Assembly: GCA_016650445.1 (NCBI GenBank) | Contig: JAENVS010000039.1 | Location: 1 to 44,029 of the forward strand | DNA: 44,029 nucleotides | From: Frankiaceae bacterium | GTDB lineage: Bacteria > Actinomycetota > Actinomycetes > Mycobacteriales > SCTD01 | Direction: 5' to 3' | In this document: positions 16,731-24,764 of the stretch, piece after piece | Layout of the letters: the number at the start of each line of letters is the position of its first letter | Numbering within the stretch: position 1 is the first letter of the stretch | Translations under genes and position numbers: made by a program | The notes under the pieces: model-generated | What the model saw: only the letters and a program-made list of their open reading frames with translations | Told to the model about the DNA's origin: nothing | Databases searched by the model: none

Positions 16731-18410
16731 TCAGGCGATCGGACGCAGCGCGGCGGGGGCGTGCGGCGGCACCATGGGGTTCTTCGGCGCGATCGGCGTG
16801 AGTCGCACGTACGGCGTTCCGAGCGGTGGCCTCAGGTCCTGCTCGCTGCGGTTCGGCCACAGCGAGAGCGCACGTTCTGCCTGCGCGGTGATGGTCATCG
16901 ACGGGTTGACGCCGAGGTTGGCCGAGATCGCCGCGCCGTCCATCACATGCAGCCCGGGGTGGCCGTAGAGCCGCTGGTACGGATCGATGACGCCGGTCTC
17001 CGGCGAGTCGCCGATGACGGCACCGCCCAGGAAGTGCGCCGTCATCGGGATGTTCGCCAGCTCACCCACCGTGCCGCCCGGGTAGCCGCCGATCTTCTCC
17101 GCGACCCGCCGCGTCGCGTCGTTGGCGACCGGGATCCACGTCGGGTTCGGCACACCGTGCCCCTGCCGCGACGTCAGCCGGCCGAAGCGCGTGTACGTCG
17201 TGATCGAGTTGTCGAGCGTCTGCATGACGAGCGAGATGATCGTGCGCTCCGACCACCTCCGCGGCACCAGGATCGTCAGGAATGCCAGCGGGTGCTTGAT
17301 GATCTCGACGATCGCCTTCATCCACCGCGGGACCGGTCCGCCGCCGTCGGTCATGACCGTCTGCAGCATCCCCATGAGGTTGCTGCCCTTGCCGTAGCGG
17401 ACCGGCTCGATGTGCGTGTGCTCGTCCGGGTGGAACGACGACGTGATCGCGACGCCCTGCGTGAAGTCGCGCACCACCGTCTTCGTCTGCGCACCAACGA
17501 GCGACTCCGAGTTGGTGCGGGTCAGGACACCGAGGCGCTGGCTGATGTTGGGCAGCAGCTTCTTGTCGCGCATGCGGTGCAGCAGCTTCTGCGTCCCGAG
17601 CGTGCCAGCGGCGAGCACGACCTGGTCCGCCGTGAAGGCGCGTGTCGGCGTGCGAGACCACGATCCGGTGTGCACCGTGTCGACGGCGTACCCGCCACCG
17701 GTCAAGGGCCGCAGCGCGACGACGGTCGTCTCGGGATGCACGACAGCGCCGCCCTTCTCGGCGAGGTGCAGGTAGTTCTTCACGAGGGTGTTCTTCGCAC
17801 CGTGCCGGCAGCCGGTCATGCACGCGCCGCACTGCAGGCAGCCGGTACGCGCCGGGCCCGCGCCGCCGAAGAACGGGTCCGGCACCGTGACACCGGGCTC
17901 CTGCTGACCGTCGCGACCGAAGAAGACCCCGACGGGCGTGAGGGTGAAGGTGTGCCCGACGCCCATGTCCTCGGCGACCGAGCGCATGACCTCGTCCGAG
18001 GGCGTGACCGTCGGGTTCTGCACGACGCCGAGCATCCGCCGGGCCTGGTCGTACCAAGGGTCGAGCTCGGCCTTCCAGTCCGTGATCGAGCCCCACTGCT
18101 TGTCCGTGTAGAACGGGCCGGACGGCTGGTAGAGCGTGTTGGCGTAGTTCAGCGAGCCGCCGCCCACGCCCGCCCCCGCGAGCACGAGCACCTTGCCGAC
18201 CTTGCTGATCCGCTGGATGCCCTTGCACCCGAGCCGCGGCGCCCACAGGAACTTCCGGACGTCCCACGAGGTCTTCGGCAGGTCCTCGTCCGCGTACCGC
18301 CGCCCGGCCTCGAGAACGCCTACGGAGTAGCCCTTCTCGACGAGCCGGAGCGCCGAGACGCTGCCGCCGAACCCTGAGCCGATGACGAGGACGTCGTAGT
18401 GGTCGACCAT
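16731..18410 (-). CDS. GMC-family oxidoreductase (cholesterol-oxidase-like)
   Basis: 559-residue flavoenzyme. Residues 6-35 form the FAD-binding fold (DVLVIGSGFGGSVSALRL), and the substrate part ends with HVMDGAAISANLGVNPSMTITAQAER, typical of GMC enzymes. A CLQCGACMTGC cysteine cluster near residue 190 followed by RHGAKNTLVKNYLHLAE matches the actinobacterial group that includes ChoD of M. tuberculosis. Members oxidise alcohols, in some cases 3-beta-hydroxysteroids; substrate here is unproven. ATG at 18410 has TACGAT six bases upstream and no Shine-Dalgarno, so it may have its own leaderless promoter 22 bases after the aldehyde dehydrogenase stop. Confidence 0.88.
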   Translation of the reverse strand: MVDHYDVLVIGSGFGGSVSALRLVEKGYSVGVLEAGRRYADEDLPKTSWDVRKFLWAPRLGCKGIQRISKVGKVLVLAGAGVGGGSLNYANTLYQPSGPFYTDKQWGSITDWKAELDPWYDQARRMLGVVQNPTVTPSDEVMRSVAEDMGVGHTFTLTPVGVFFGRDGQQEPGVTVPDPFFGGAGPARTGCLQCGACMTGCRHGAKNTLVKNYLHLAEKGGAVVHPETTVVALRPLTGGGYAVDTVHTGSWSRTPTRAFTADQVVLAAGTLGTQKLLHRMRDKKLLPNISQRLGVLTRTNSESLVGAQTKTVVRDFTQGVAITSSFHPDEHTHIEPVRYGKGSNLMGMLQTVMTDGGGPVPRWMKAIVEIIKHPLAFLTILVPRRWSERTIISLVMQTLDNSITTYTRFGRLTSRQGHGVPNPTWIPVANDATRRVAEKIGGYPGGTVGELANIPMTAHFLGGAVIGDSPETGVIDPYQRLYGHPGLHVMDGAAISANLGVNPSMTITAQAERALSLWPNRSEQDLRPPLGTPYVRLTPIAPKNPMVPPHAPAALRPIA

Positions 18411-18416
18411 CCCAGG

Positions 18417-18422
18417 ATCGTA
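18417..18422 (-). promoter_or_regulatory. -10 element TACGAT of the GMC oxidoreductase
   Basis: On the minus strand TACGAT ends six bases before the ATG at 18410. There is no ribosome-binding sequence between them. This suggests an internal leaderless promoter downstream of the aldehyde dehydrogenase gene. Confidence 0.5.
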
Positions 18423-18431
18423 CGGCGGCAG

Positions 18432-19973
18432 CTACAGCCGGAAGCCGAGGTCGGCCGTCGTCTCCTCGGTGTCCATCTGCGCCTTCTGCAGCTTGCCGGC
18501 ATAGTCCCAGTTCATCGACTGCCATCGGGTGAACTGGTCGAGCACCCACACGCCGCTCTGCCGCGAGCCGTTGCCGGACTTGCCGTTGCCGCCGAACGGC
18601 AGGTGCGCCTCAGCGCCGGAGGTGGAGTTGTTCACCGACAGCATTCCCGCGCTGACGCGCTCACGGAACCGGAAGGCGTGCAGCGGGTTGGTCGTGTAGA
18701 TGGCCGACGACAGGCCGTAGCCGTGCCCGTTCGCCAGCTCGATGGCCTCGTCGAACGACGAGAACCGCATTACGGAGACGAGCGGCCCGAACGTCTCGTT
18801 CTGGTAGAGCGCGTCGTCGGGCTGGACGCCGGTGACGATGGCCGGGTGGGCGTAGACGCCCGCCTCCGGGTCGCCGACGAAACCCTTACGTGGGTTGGCG
18901 TTCGTGATCCGGCCGGTGCCGGTGGAGCCCAGCACCTCGTGGTGCGGCTGCACCTCGCCTAGCCACTTCTCGAAGCCCTGCAGGAACCGCTCCGAGAGCA
19001 TCGGGCCGTACAGCACGTCCTTCGTCGGGTCTCCGATCGCGGCGTCCACCACACGACTGACGAAACGCGACAGGAACGCGTCGTACACGTCGTCGTGCAC
19101 GATCGCGATGCCCAACGACGTGCAGCGCTGTCCGGCCGTGCCGAAGCCCGAGAAGAGCGCACCTTCGGCGGCCAGGTCGAGGTCGGCGTCCGGCATGACG
19201 ACGAGGGGGTTCTTGCCGCCGAGCTCGAGGCACGGGTTCTGCAGGTGACGCCCGGCGAGCTCGCCGATGCGCACGCCGACCTCGGACGAGCCGGTGAAGC
19301 CGATCTTCTGCACGAGCCCGAGCGACAGCGCCTGCGAGAGGCCGTCGTAGGTCGTGGGGCCGTCGGCGTGCACGGTGTTGAGGACGCCGGCCGGCAGACC
19401 GCCCGCGACGAACAGCGTGGTCAGCGCGTCACCGAGGGCCGCGGCGTACTCCGCCGGCTTCCACACCACCGCGTTGCCGCACAGCAGCGCCGGCACGAGG
19501 TACCACGAGGGCACGGCCACCGGGAAGTTGCCGGCCGTGATGATCCCGGCGACGCCGATCGGCACGCGGAAGGTGAACAGCTGCTTGTCGCGCATCTCCG
19601 ACGGCACCGTGTGGCCGTAGAGCCGCCGGCCCTCGCCGAGGAAGAAGTCGCAGGTGTCGATGATCTCGTTGACCTCGCCGAGAGCCTCGGCGCGAGGCTT
19701 GCCCACTTCGCGCACGACGAGGTCGGCGAGCGTCTCCTTGTTGCTCTCCACAAGCCGGCCGATGGCCGCGATGACGCGCCCGCGCACCGGAGCCGGCGTG
19801 GCCGCCCAGCCCTTCTGCGCCGCGGTCGCCACCCGGAACGCGTCGACGAGCTGTGCCGCCGATGCGAGCGACACCTCGCCCACCACGTCGTCGAGCTGCG
19901 CCGGGTTCGTCGTCTTCAGCGTCCCGCCGGCCCCCTTCAGCGGCTTGCCGTCGACGTACGAGGTGATCTTCAC
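18432..19973 (-). CDS. Aldehyde dehydrogenase, probably alpha-aminoadipate-semialdehyde (piperideine-6-carboxylate) dehydrogenase
   Basis: 513-residue NAD(P)-dependent aldehyde dehydrogenase with the general base in CLELGGKNPLV and catalytic C284 in GTAGQRCTSLG. Annotation pipelines may call such proteins succinic-semialdehyde dehydrogenase. Two points favour the lysine pathway: the gene overlaps the lysine 6-aminotransferase stop by GTGA, and it carries TSGAEAHLPFGG near the C-terminus, similar to the TSGAE anchor loop of ALDH7-type enzymes that handle alpha-aminoadipate semialdehyde. The reaction would be oxidation of the semialdehyde (from piperideine-6-carboxylate) to alpha-aminoadipate. 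GTG at 19973 follows AAGGAG at five to six bases. Inference of substrate is contextual. Confidence 0.85.
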   Translation of the reverse strand: MKITSYVDGKPLKGAGGTLKTTNPAQLDDVVGEVSLASAAQLVDAFRVATAAQKGWAATPAPVRGRVIAAIGRLVESNKETLADLVVREVGKPRAEALGEVNEIIDTCDFFLGEGRRLYGHTVPSEMRDKQLFTFRVPIGVAGIITAGNFPVAVPSWYLVPALLCGNAVVWKPAEYAAALGDALTTLFVAGGLPAGVLNTVHADGPTTYDGLSQALSLGLVQKIGFTGSSEVGVRIGELAGRHLQNPCLELGGKNPLVVMPDADLDLAAEGALFSGFGTAGQRCTSLGIAIVHDDVYDAFLSRFVSRVVDAAIGDPTKDVLYGPMLSERFLQGFEKWLGEVQPHHEVLGSTGTGRITNANPRKGFVGDPEAGVYAHPAIVTGVQPDDALYQNETFGPLVSVMRFSSFDEAIELANGHGYGLSSAIYTTNPLHAFRFRERVSAGMLSVNNSTSGAEAHLPFGGNGKSGNGSRQSGVWVLDQFTRWQSMNWDYAGKLQKAQMDTEETTADLGFRL

Positions 19974-21295
19974 AGGGTCTCCTTGCACAGAACGCGGTCG
20001 ACCGCTGCAACCCCGGCTTCGAGATCAGCCGACGAGACGGTCAGGGCGGGCCGGAAGCGGATGCTCCGGCGGCCACAGCCCAGCAGGAGCACTCTCTCCT
20101 CCAAGCGCAGCGCTGTCAGCACTCGGTTCCTCGTGTCGGTGTCGGGAAGCGAGAAGGCGCACATCAGCCCGCGCCCGCGCACATCCGTCGCGATCGGATG
20201 ACGCACTGCGAGCTCCTCGAGCAGCAGGCGCAGCTGCGCCCCCGCGATCGCCGCTCGCTCGACCAGGTGCTCGCTCTCCATCACCTCGAGGATGCGCCGG
20301 AACCGCACCATGTCGGTCAGGTTGCCGCCCCACGTGGAGTTGATGCGCGACGCGACGACGAAGACGTTGTCGGCAACCTCGTCGACCCGACCGCCGGCCA
20401 TCACGCCGCAGACCTGCGTCTTCTTGCCGAAGGCGACCACGTCGGGCTGTACGCCGAGCTGCTGGTAGGCCCACGTCGTACCGGTAAGACCGCAGCCCGT
20501 CTGCACCTCGTCGAGGACGAAGAGCGCATCGAACTCGCGGCACAGCTCCTGCATCGCCTGCAGGAACTCCGGCCGGAAGTGGTGGTCGCCGCCCTCGCCC
20601 TGGATCGGCTCCATCACGAAGCAGGCGATGTCGTGCGGGTGCTGCTCGAACGCCGCCCGCGCCGCCGCCAGGCTGACGCGCTCTGCCGCCTCGACGTCAT
20701 GACCGGCGGCGAGATAGGGCGCCGGGATCCGCGGCCAGTCGAACTTCGGGAACCGCGCCACCTTGACGGGCTCGGTGTTGGTCAGCGACAGCGTGTAGCC
20801 GCTGCGGCCGTGGAACGCGTGCTCGAGGTGCAGCACCTTGGTGCCGAGCTCGGGGTCGATGCCATGCGCCTCGTTCCACCTGCTCTTCCAGTCGAAGGCG
20901 ACCTTCAGCGCGTTCTCGACAGCGAGCGTCCCGCCCTCGATGAAGAACAGATGCGGCAGCGCCGGGTCACCCACCACCCGCGCGAACGTGTCGACGAACC
21001 GGGCCATCGCGACCGTGTAGACGTCGGAGTTGCTCGGCTTGTTCAGCGCCGCGCTCAGCAGGTCGGTCCGGAACACCGGGTCGTCCACGAGGGCCGGGTG
21101 GTTCATCCCGAGAACACTGGACGCGAAGAACGTGAACAGGTCGAGGTACGCCGTCCCGTCGCGGGCATCGACGAGGTGCGACCCGCGGCTGGCCTCGAGA
21201 TCGAGCACCAGGTGCAGTCCGTCGACGAGCAGGTGACGCCGCATTGCCGCATGAACGTCTGCGGGTTGCAGGCCAGAGGGAACGGTCACGGTCAT
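19970..21295 (-). CDS. lat: L-lysine 6-aminotransferase (LAT)
   Basis: 441-residue class III PLP aminotransferase that transfers the epsilon amino group of lysine to 2-oxoglutarate, giving alpha-aminoadipate semialdehyde, which cyclises to piperideine-6-carboxylate. Family features: LDLFTFFASSVLGMNHPAL, KPSNSDVYTVAMARFVDTF, FFIEGGTLAVENALKVAFDWK, VLHLEHAFHGRSGYTLSLTNT, FVMEPIQGEGGD, LFVLDEVQTGCGLTGTTWAY, and the PLP-lysine segment FGKKTQVCG. These match the actinobacterial LAT type. ATG at 21295 has TAGCCT seven bases upstream and no Shine-Dalgarno. It is divergent from the amidohydrolase gene and translationally coupled to the aldehyde dehydrogenase. Confidence 0.92.
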   Translation of the reverse strand: MTVTVPSGLQPADVHAAMRRHLLVDGLHLVLDLEASRGSHLVDARDGTAYLDLFTFFASSVLGMNHPALVDDPVFRTDLLSAALNKPSNSDVYTVAMARFVDTFARVVGDPALPHLFFIEGGTLAVENALKVAFDWKSRWNEAHGIDPELGTKVLHLEHAFHGRSGYTLSLTNTEPVKVARFPKFDWPRIPAPYLAAGHDVEAAERVSLAAARAAFEQHPHDIACFVMEPIQGEGGDHHFRPEFLQAMQELCREFDALFVLDEVQTGCGLTGTTWAYQQLGVQPDVVAFGKKTQVCGVMAGGRVDEVADNVFVVASRINSTWGGNLTDMVRFRRILEVMESEHLVERAAIAGAQLRLLLEELAVRHPIATDVRGRGLMCAFSLPDTDTRNRVLTALRLEERVLLLGCGRRSIRFRPALTVSSADLEAGVAAVDRVLCKETL

Positions 21296-21302
21296 GGATC
21301 TC

Positions 21303-21378
21303 AGGCTAGCCGGACAACTTCCCGTCACCTAGCACTCACACGGGTCATCTTCCCGTCTCCCTCGCGCCGGGCTAACGT
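21303..21378. promoter_or_regulatory. Divergent leaderless promoters of lat and the amidohydrolase, with repeated TTCCCGTC sites
   Basis: TAGCCT (21308-21303, minus) precedes lat by 7 nt and TAACGT (21373-21378, plus) precedes the amidohydrolase GTG by 8 nt. Between them TTCCCGTC occurs twice in direct orientation (21319-21326 and 21350-21357, 31 bp apart), with an inverted ACGGG half-site at 21340. The spacing of about three helical turns suggests an operator, possibly for an Lrp-type protein. Confidence 0.5.
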
Positions 21379-21386
21379 CGCGGGCC

Positions 21387-22895
21387 GTGACGACGACCCT
21401 GTGGCGCGGCGGCCGCATCCGCACCCCGGGCGACCCGCGGGCCACCGCGCTGCTCAGCACCGACGGCGACATCACCTGGGTAGGCGCGGACCCGGCCGGC
21501 CTGACCGCGGACCGGGTCGTCGACCTCGACGGGGCCTGGATGGCGCCTGCCTTCGTCGACGCCCACGTGCACGCCACGATGACCGGGATCGGCCTCACGG
21601 GCCTCGACCTCGCCGACACCCCATCCCTTGCGGTCGCCCTCGACCGCGTGGCAACGGCGGCCCGCGACGCGCGCGGGGGAGTGGTCCTGGGCATGGGCTG
21701 GGACGAGACCAGGTGGCCGGAGCGACGGCTGCCGACGGCGGCCGAGCTCGACCGGGCGTCATACGGCGGTGTCGTCTACCTGATGCGCGTCGACGGCCAC
21801 TCAGCCGTCGCCTCGAGCGCGCTGCTGGCGGCCGCACCGAAGGCGCGCGCAGAGCCCGGGTTCCTGCCCGACGGTCTCGTCCGGCAGGCGGCGCACCACG
21901 TCGTACGGCGCATCGCCTACGCCGCGATCACGCCGACGCGGCGGCGGGCCGCACAGGAGGGCACCCTGCAGCGGGCAGCCGAGCTGGGGATCGCCTGCGT
22001 CCACGAGTGCGGCGGCCCCGACATCTCCGGTGAGGACGACTTCCGCCAGCTGCTCGCGATCGACCACCCGGTCGAGGTCGTCGGCTACTGGGGCGAGCTC
22101 GACGGCATCGAGCGGTCGCGCGACCTCGGTGCCCGCGGCGCGGCAGGCGACCTGTTCGTCGACGGCTCGCTCGGCAGCCACACCGCGTGCCTCACGGAGC
22201 CGTACGCCGACAGCGCGTCGACCGGTGCGTTCTACGCCGACCCCGACGCCCTGCGACGCCACATCACCGACTGCACCAGGGCCGGCCTGCAGGCCGGCTT
22301 CCACGCCATCGGCGATGCGGCACTCGGTCACGTGCTCACGGCGTTCGCGGGCGCAGCCACTGACGTCGGCGTCCAGGAGCTGCGGGCCGCCCGGCACCGC
22401 ATCGAGCACGCCGAGATGCTCAGCGCCGATCACATCGCACGGCTGTCGGCGTACGGGATCGTCGCGAGCGTCCAGCCCGCGTTCGACGCACGCTGGGGAG
22501 GCAACGACGGCATGTACGTCGACCGGCTCGGACCCGATCGGGCGACGGCGATGAACCCGTTCGCCGCGATGGCTGCTGCCGGCGTGACCCTTGCCTTCGG
22601 CGCCGACTCGCCGGTCACACCGCTCGATCCGTGGGGCGGCGTGCGCGCCGCCGTGCAGCACCGCACACCGACGAGCGCCCTGTCGCCGGCCGCTGCCTTC
22701 GCGGCGCACACGGTCGGCGGCCGGCGGGCGGCGCGTGATGACAGCGGCGGCCTGCTCGTCCCGGGAGCGCCCGCCACGTTCGCCGTCTGGGGGGTCGAAC
22801 GGGTCGTCGAAACCGGCCTTCCGGACCTTGACGCGGGCGACCCGATCTGCCTGCGCACCGTCGTCCGCGGCGACACGGCGTACCAACGAAGTTAA
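21387..22895 (+). CDS. Amidohydrolase family protein (YtcJ-like, amidohydro_3)
   Basis: 502-residue metal-dependent hydrolase. The TIM-barrel metal sites include FVDAHVHAT near residue 60, GFHAIGDAAL, RHRIEHAEML, and FGADSPVTPLDPW. The N-terminal and C-terminal beta strands (TLWRGGRIRTPG; PGAPATFAVWGVERVVETG) form the usual composite sandwich. Substrates of this subfamily are mostly unknown exoenzyme-like amides or imides. GTG at 21387 is preceded by TAACGT at 8 nt with no Shine-Dalgarno, the same arrangement as at pafB. It is followed by a 400-base non-coding region. Confidence 0.88.
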   Translation: MTTTLWRGGRIRTPGDPRATALLSTDGDITWVGADPAGLTADRVVDLDGAWMAPAFVDAHVHATMTGIGLTGLDLADTPSLAVALDRVATAARDARGGVVLGMGWDETRWPERRLPTAAELDRASYGGVVYLMRVDGHSAVASSALLAAAPKARAEPGFLPDGLVRQAAHHVVRRIAYAAITPTRRRAAQEGTLQRAAELGIACVHECGGPDISGEDDFRQLLAIDHPVEVVGYWGELDGIERSRDLGARGAAGDLFVDGSLGSHTACLTEPYADSASTGAFYADPDALRRHITDCTRAGLQAGFHAIGDAALGHVLTAFAGAATDVGVQELRAARHRIEHAEMLSADHIARLSAYGIVASVQPAFDARWGGNDGMYVDRLGPDRATAMNPFAAMAAAGVTLAFGADSPVTPLDPWGGVRAAVQHRTPTSALSPAAAFAAHTVGGRRAARDDSGGLLVPGAPATFAVWGVERVVETGLPDLDAGDPICLRTVVRGDTAYQRS

Positions 22896-22938
22896 CCGCG
22901 GTTTTCACCCGGTCGGACTCCCGCGACGACGCGCCGCG

Positions 22939-22972
22939 CTGACCTGCGAAAACGCGCAAAACCGCAGGTCAG
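22939..22972 (+). terminator. 10-bp hairpin after the amidohydrolase gene
   Basis: CTGACCTGCG (22939-22948) pairs perfectly with CGCAGGTCAG (22963-22972) around a 14-nt A-rich loop. There is no U tract after it. It lies 44 bases past the amidohydrolase stop and eight bases before a TTGACA -35 box, so it may end the upstream transcript or mark the upstream edge of the next promoter. Confidence 0.45.
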
Positions 22973-22979
22973 AGGACGG

Positions 22980-23010
22980 TTGACAGCGACCCCCTACACC
23001 TGAGTAGTGT
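22980..23010 (+). promoter_or_regulatory. Promoter of the lnt leader
   Basis: TTGACA (22980-22985) and TAGTGT (23005-23010) are separated by 19 nt, slightly longer than ideal. Transcription would start near 23017, about 280 bases before the lnt start codon. Confidence 0.6.
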
Positions 23011-23016
23011 CCCGCC

Positions 23017-23260
23017 GTCAGCACAGGACGGGCCGTGATCCGGTCGGTCTACGTCGCCTCTGGTTCTGGGCATCCAGCACTCGGAGCGCAGTTCTTGCGC
23101 GCGCTGGGATCCAGCTTCAGGACGTGGGGGAGCGAGCCGGTCGGAGCAACGGACGTAAGGGGAGACATCCCGGGCCGAAGCCCGGTGGCCCAGTAGACAA
23201 CGGCAGGCCGACGACACCCAGTCGCCGGCGGGTCGGTCCGAAGGGCCACCGGGCTTTTGC
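23017..23260 (+). ncRNA. Structured leader RNA or small RNA upstream of lnt
   Basis: This 240-nt stretch has no credible coding sequence and several strong helices. Seen by eye: CCGTC/GACGG near 23014-23030; a nested stem around GCGCAGTTCTTGCGC enclosed by CCAGC/GCTGG (about 23070-23115); CCGGGC-CGAA-GCCCGG (23170-23185); and a 14-bp stem 23178-23191 with 23243-23256, enclosing GGCCGAC/GTCGGTCC. The last two are mutually exclusive, as in an attenuator. I could not match it to the glycine, cobalamin, SAM, c-di-GMP, c-di-AMP or guanidine riboswitch cores, RNase P or tmRNA. It may be a 5' leader regulating lnt or an independent terminated RNA. Confidence 0.55.
23178..23260 (+). terminator. Attenuator-like terminator hairpin before lnt
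   Basis: AAGCCCGGTGGCCC (23178-23191) and GGGCCACCGGGCTT (23243-23256) are perfect complements and are followed by TTTT overlapping 23255-23258. The 51-nt apical region has its own stem. Its left arm is shared with the smaller hairpin at 23170-23185. Termination here would stop the transcript about 35 bases before the lnt start. Confidence 0.65.
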
Positions 23261-23294
23261 CTGTCCGCGGGGCGGTCTGCGGGAGACTGTGTCA

Positions 23295-24764
23295 GTGACC
23301 CGCCTCGCCCTCGCTGTGCTCGCGGGTCTGCTCCTCGACGTCGCCTTCCCGCCCCACGACCTGTGGTGGCTCGCGCCGATCCCGGTCGCCCTGCTCACCG
23401 GGCTGTGCCGGGGTGTGTCGCCGCGCCGCGGCGCGCTCCTCGGGCTCGCCACCGGGCTGGGGTTCTTCGTGCCGATGCTGGTCTGGACCGGCACGATCGC
23501 CGGCCCGCTCGCGTGGCTCGCCCTCGCGCTGCTCGAAGCGGCGTTCTTGGCGCCGCTCGGTGCCGCGCTGGCTCTCGTGACGCGGCTGCCCGGTTGGCCG
23601 GTCTGGTCGGCGGCCGTGTGGGTCGGCGAGGAGGCGCTGCGCGACCGGCTGCCCTTCGGGGGGTTCCCGTGGGGGCGGCTCGCGTTCAGCCAGGGGGACA
23701 CCTGGCTCACGCCCCTCGCGGCGGTCGGCGGAGCGCCGCTGGTGACGTTCGCCGTGGCCCTCATCGGCGGGGCGCTGGCGGCGTCGGCGCTGCGCACCGA
23801 AGGCCGGGTCGCCCTGGCGGCGGCCGGAGTCGTGCTCGTCGCGGCGCCCTTCATCCCGACACCCACCGACGGTCCGACCGTCACGGTCGCCGTCATCCAG
23901 GGCAACGTGCCGCGGCTCGGTCTCGATGCGTTCTCGCAGCGCGCCGCGGTGCTCGGCAACCACGCAACAGCGACCCACGACCTGGCCGCGGCGGTCCGCG
24001 CAGGCGACCAGCCGAAGCCCGACCTGGTGATCTGGCCGGAGAACGCCTCCGACCTCGATCCCTACACCGACCCGCAGGCCGCCGAGGTGATCAACAGGGC
24101 CGTGGTGGACATCGGCGTACCTGTCCTCGTCGGCGCGGTCCTGGACGGACCCGGCGACCAGGTGCGCAACGCCGGCATCGTCTGGGACCCGGCGCTCGGT
24201 CCGGGCGAGAGGTACATCAAGCGCCACCCCGTCCCGTTCGGCGAGTACATGCCGTTCCGGTCGTTTGCCCGCCGCATCAGCAGCAAGGTCGACCTCGTCC
24301 CGCGAGACTTCGCCCGCGGTTCCGAGCCCGGTGTGCTCGACGTCGGCCCGGCTCGGCTAGCCGACGTGATCTGCTTCGAGATCGCGTACGACGGGGTGGT
24401 GCGCGACGCCGTACGTGCAGGCGGCAGGCTGTTGGTCGTGCAGACCAACAACGCGACGTTCGGCCGCTCCGGTGAGACCTACCAACAGCTGGCGATGGGC
24501 CGCCTCCGCGCCGTCGAGCACGGCCGGGCGGTGCTCGTCGCGGCGACCAGCGGCGTCAGTGCGGTCATCGCCCCGGACGGCCGGATGGTGGACCGCTCCG
24601 GGGTCTTCGAGCGCAAGGTCCTCGTGCACCAGGTGCCGGTGCGGAGCGACCGGACGCTCGCCACCCGGCTCGGCGCGCTGCCCGAGCTGCTGCTCAGCGC
24701 GCTCGCCGCCCTGGCCGTCATCGTCGCCACGACGCGGCTGCGCGCAGAGGCGGCGGCGCAGTGA
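23295..24764 (+). CDS. lnt: Apolipoprotein N-acyltransferase
   Basis: 489-residue membrane enzyme that transfers an acyl chain from phospholipid to the N-terminal cysteine of lipoproteins. About six to seven N-terminal membrane segments are followed by an extracytoplasmic nitrilase-type domain with the catalytic triad E249 (IWPENASD), K309 (YIKRHPVPFGEYMP) and C360 (VICFEIAYD). A last membrane helix ends the protein. GTG at 23295 is chosen for its spacing of 9 bases from GGGAG (23281-23285); another GTG at 23289 is closer. The stop overlaps the polyprenol-mannose synthase start (GTGA), matching the mycobacterial organisation in which Lnt and Ppm domains are joined. Confidence 0.95.
   Translation: MTRLALAVLAGLLLDVAFPPHDLWWLAPIPVALLTGLCRGVSPRRGALLGLATGLGFFVPMLVWTGTIAGPLAWLALALLEAAFLAPLGAALALVTRLPGWPVWSAAVWVGEEALRDRLPFGGFPWGRLAFSQGDTWLTPLAAVGGAPLVTFAVALIGGALAASALRTEGRVALAAAGVVLVAAPFIPTPTDGPTVTVAVIQGNVPRLGLDAFSQRAAVLGNHATATHDLAAAVRAGDQPKPDLVIWPENASDLDPYTDPQAAEVINRAVVDIGVPVLVGAVLDGPGDQVRNAGIVWDPALGPGERYIKRHPVPFGEYMPFRSFARRISSKVDLVPRDFARGSEPGVLDVGPARLADVICFEIAYDGVVRDAVRAGGRLLVVQTNNATFGRSGETYQQLAMGRLRAVEHGRAVLVAATSGVSAVIAPDGRMVDRSGVFERKVLVHQVPVRSDRTLATRLGALPELLLSALAALAVIVATTRLRAEAAAQ

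Noticed and set aside
16713..18377. Open frame of about 550 codons antisense to the GMC oxidoreductase
   Set aside because: Arg/Asp/Val-rich shadow frame; the opposite strand has clear FAD and GMC motifs.
23017..23260. Cobalamin, SAM or GEMM riboswitch, RNase P RNA or tmRNA at the lnt leader
   Set aside because: None of the diagnostic conserved cores could be found by eye; the element is left unassigned.
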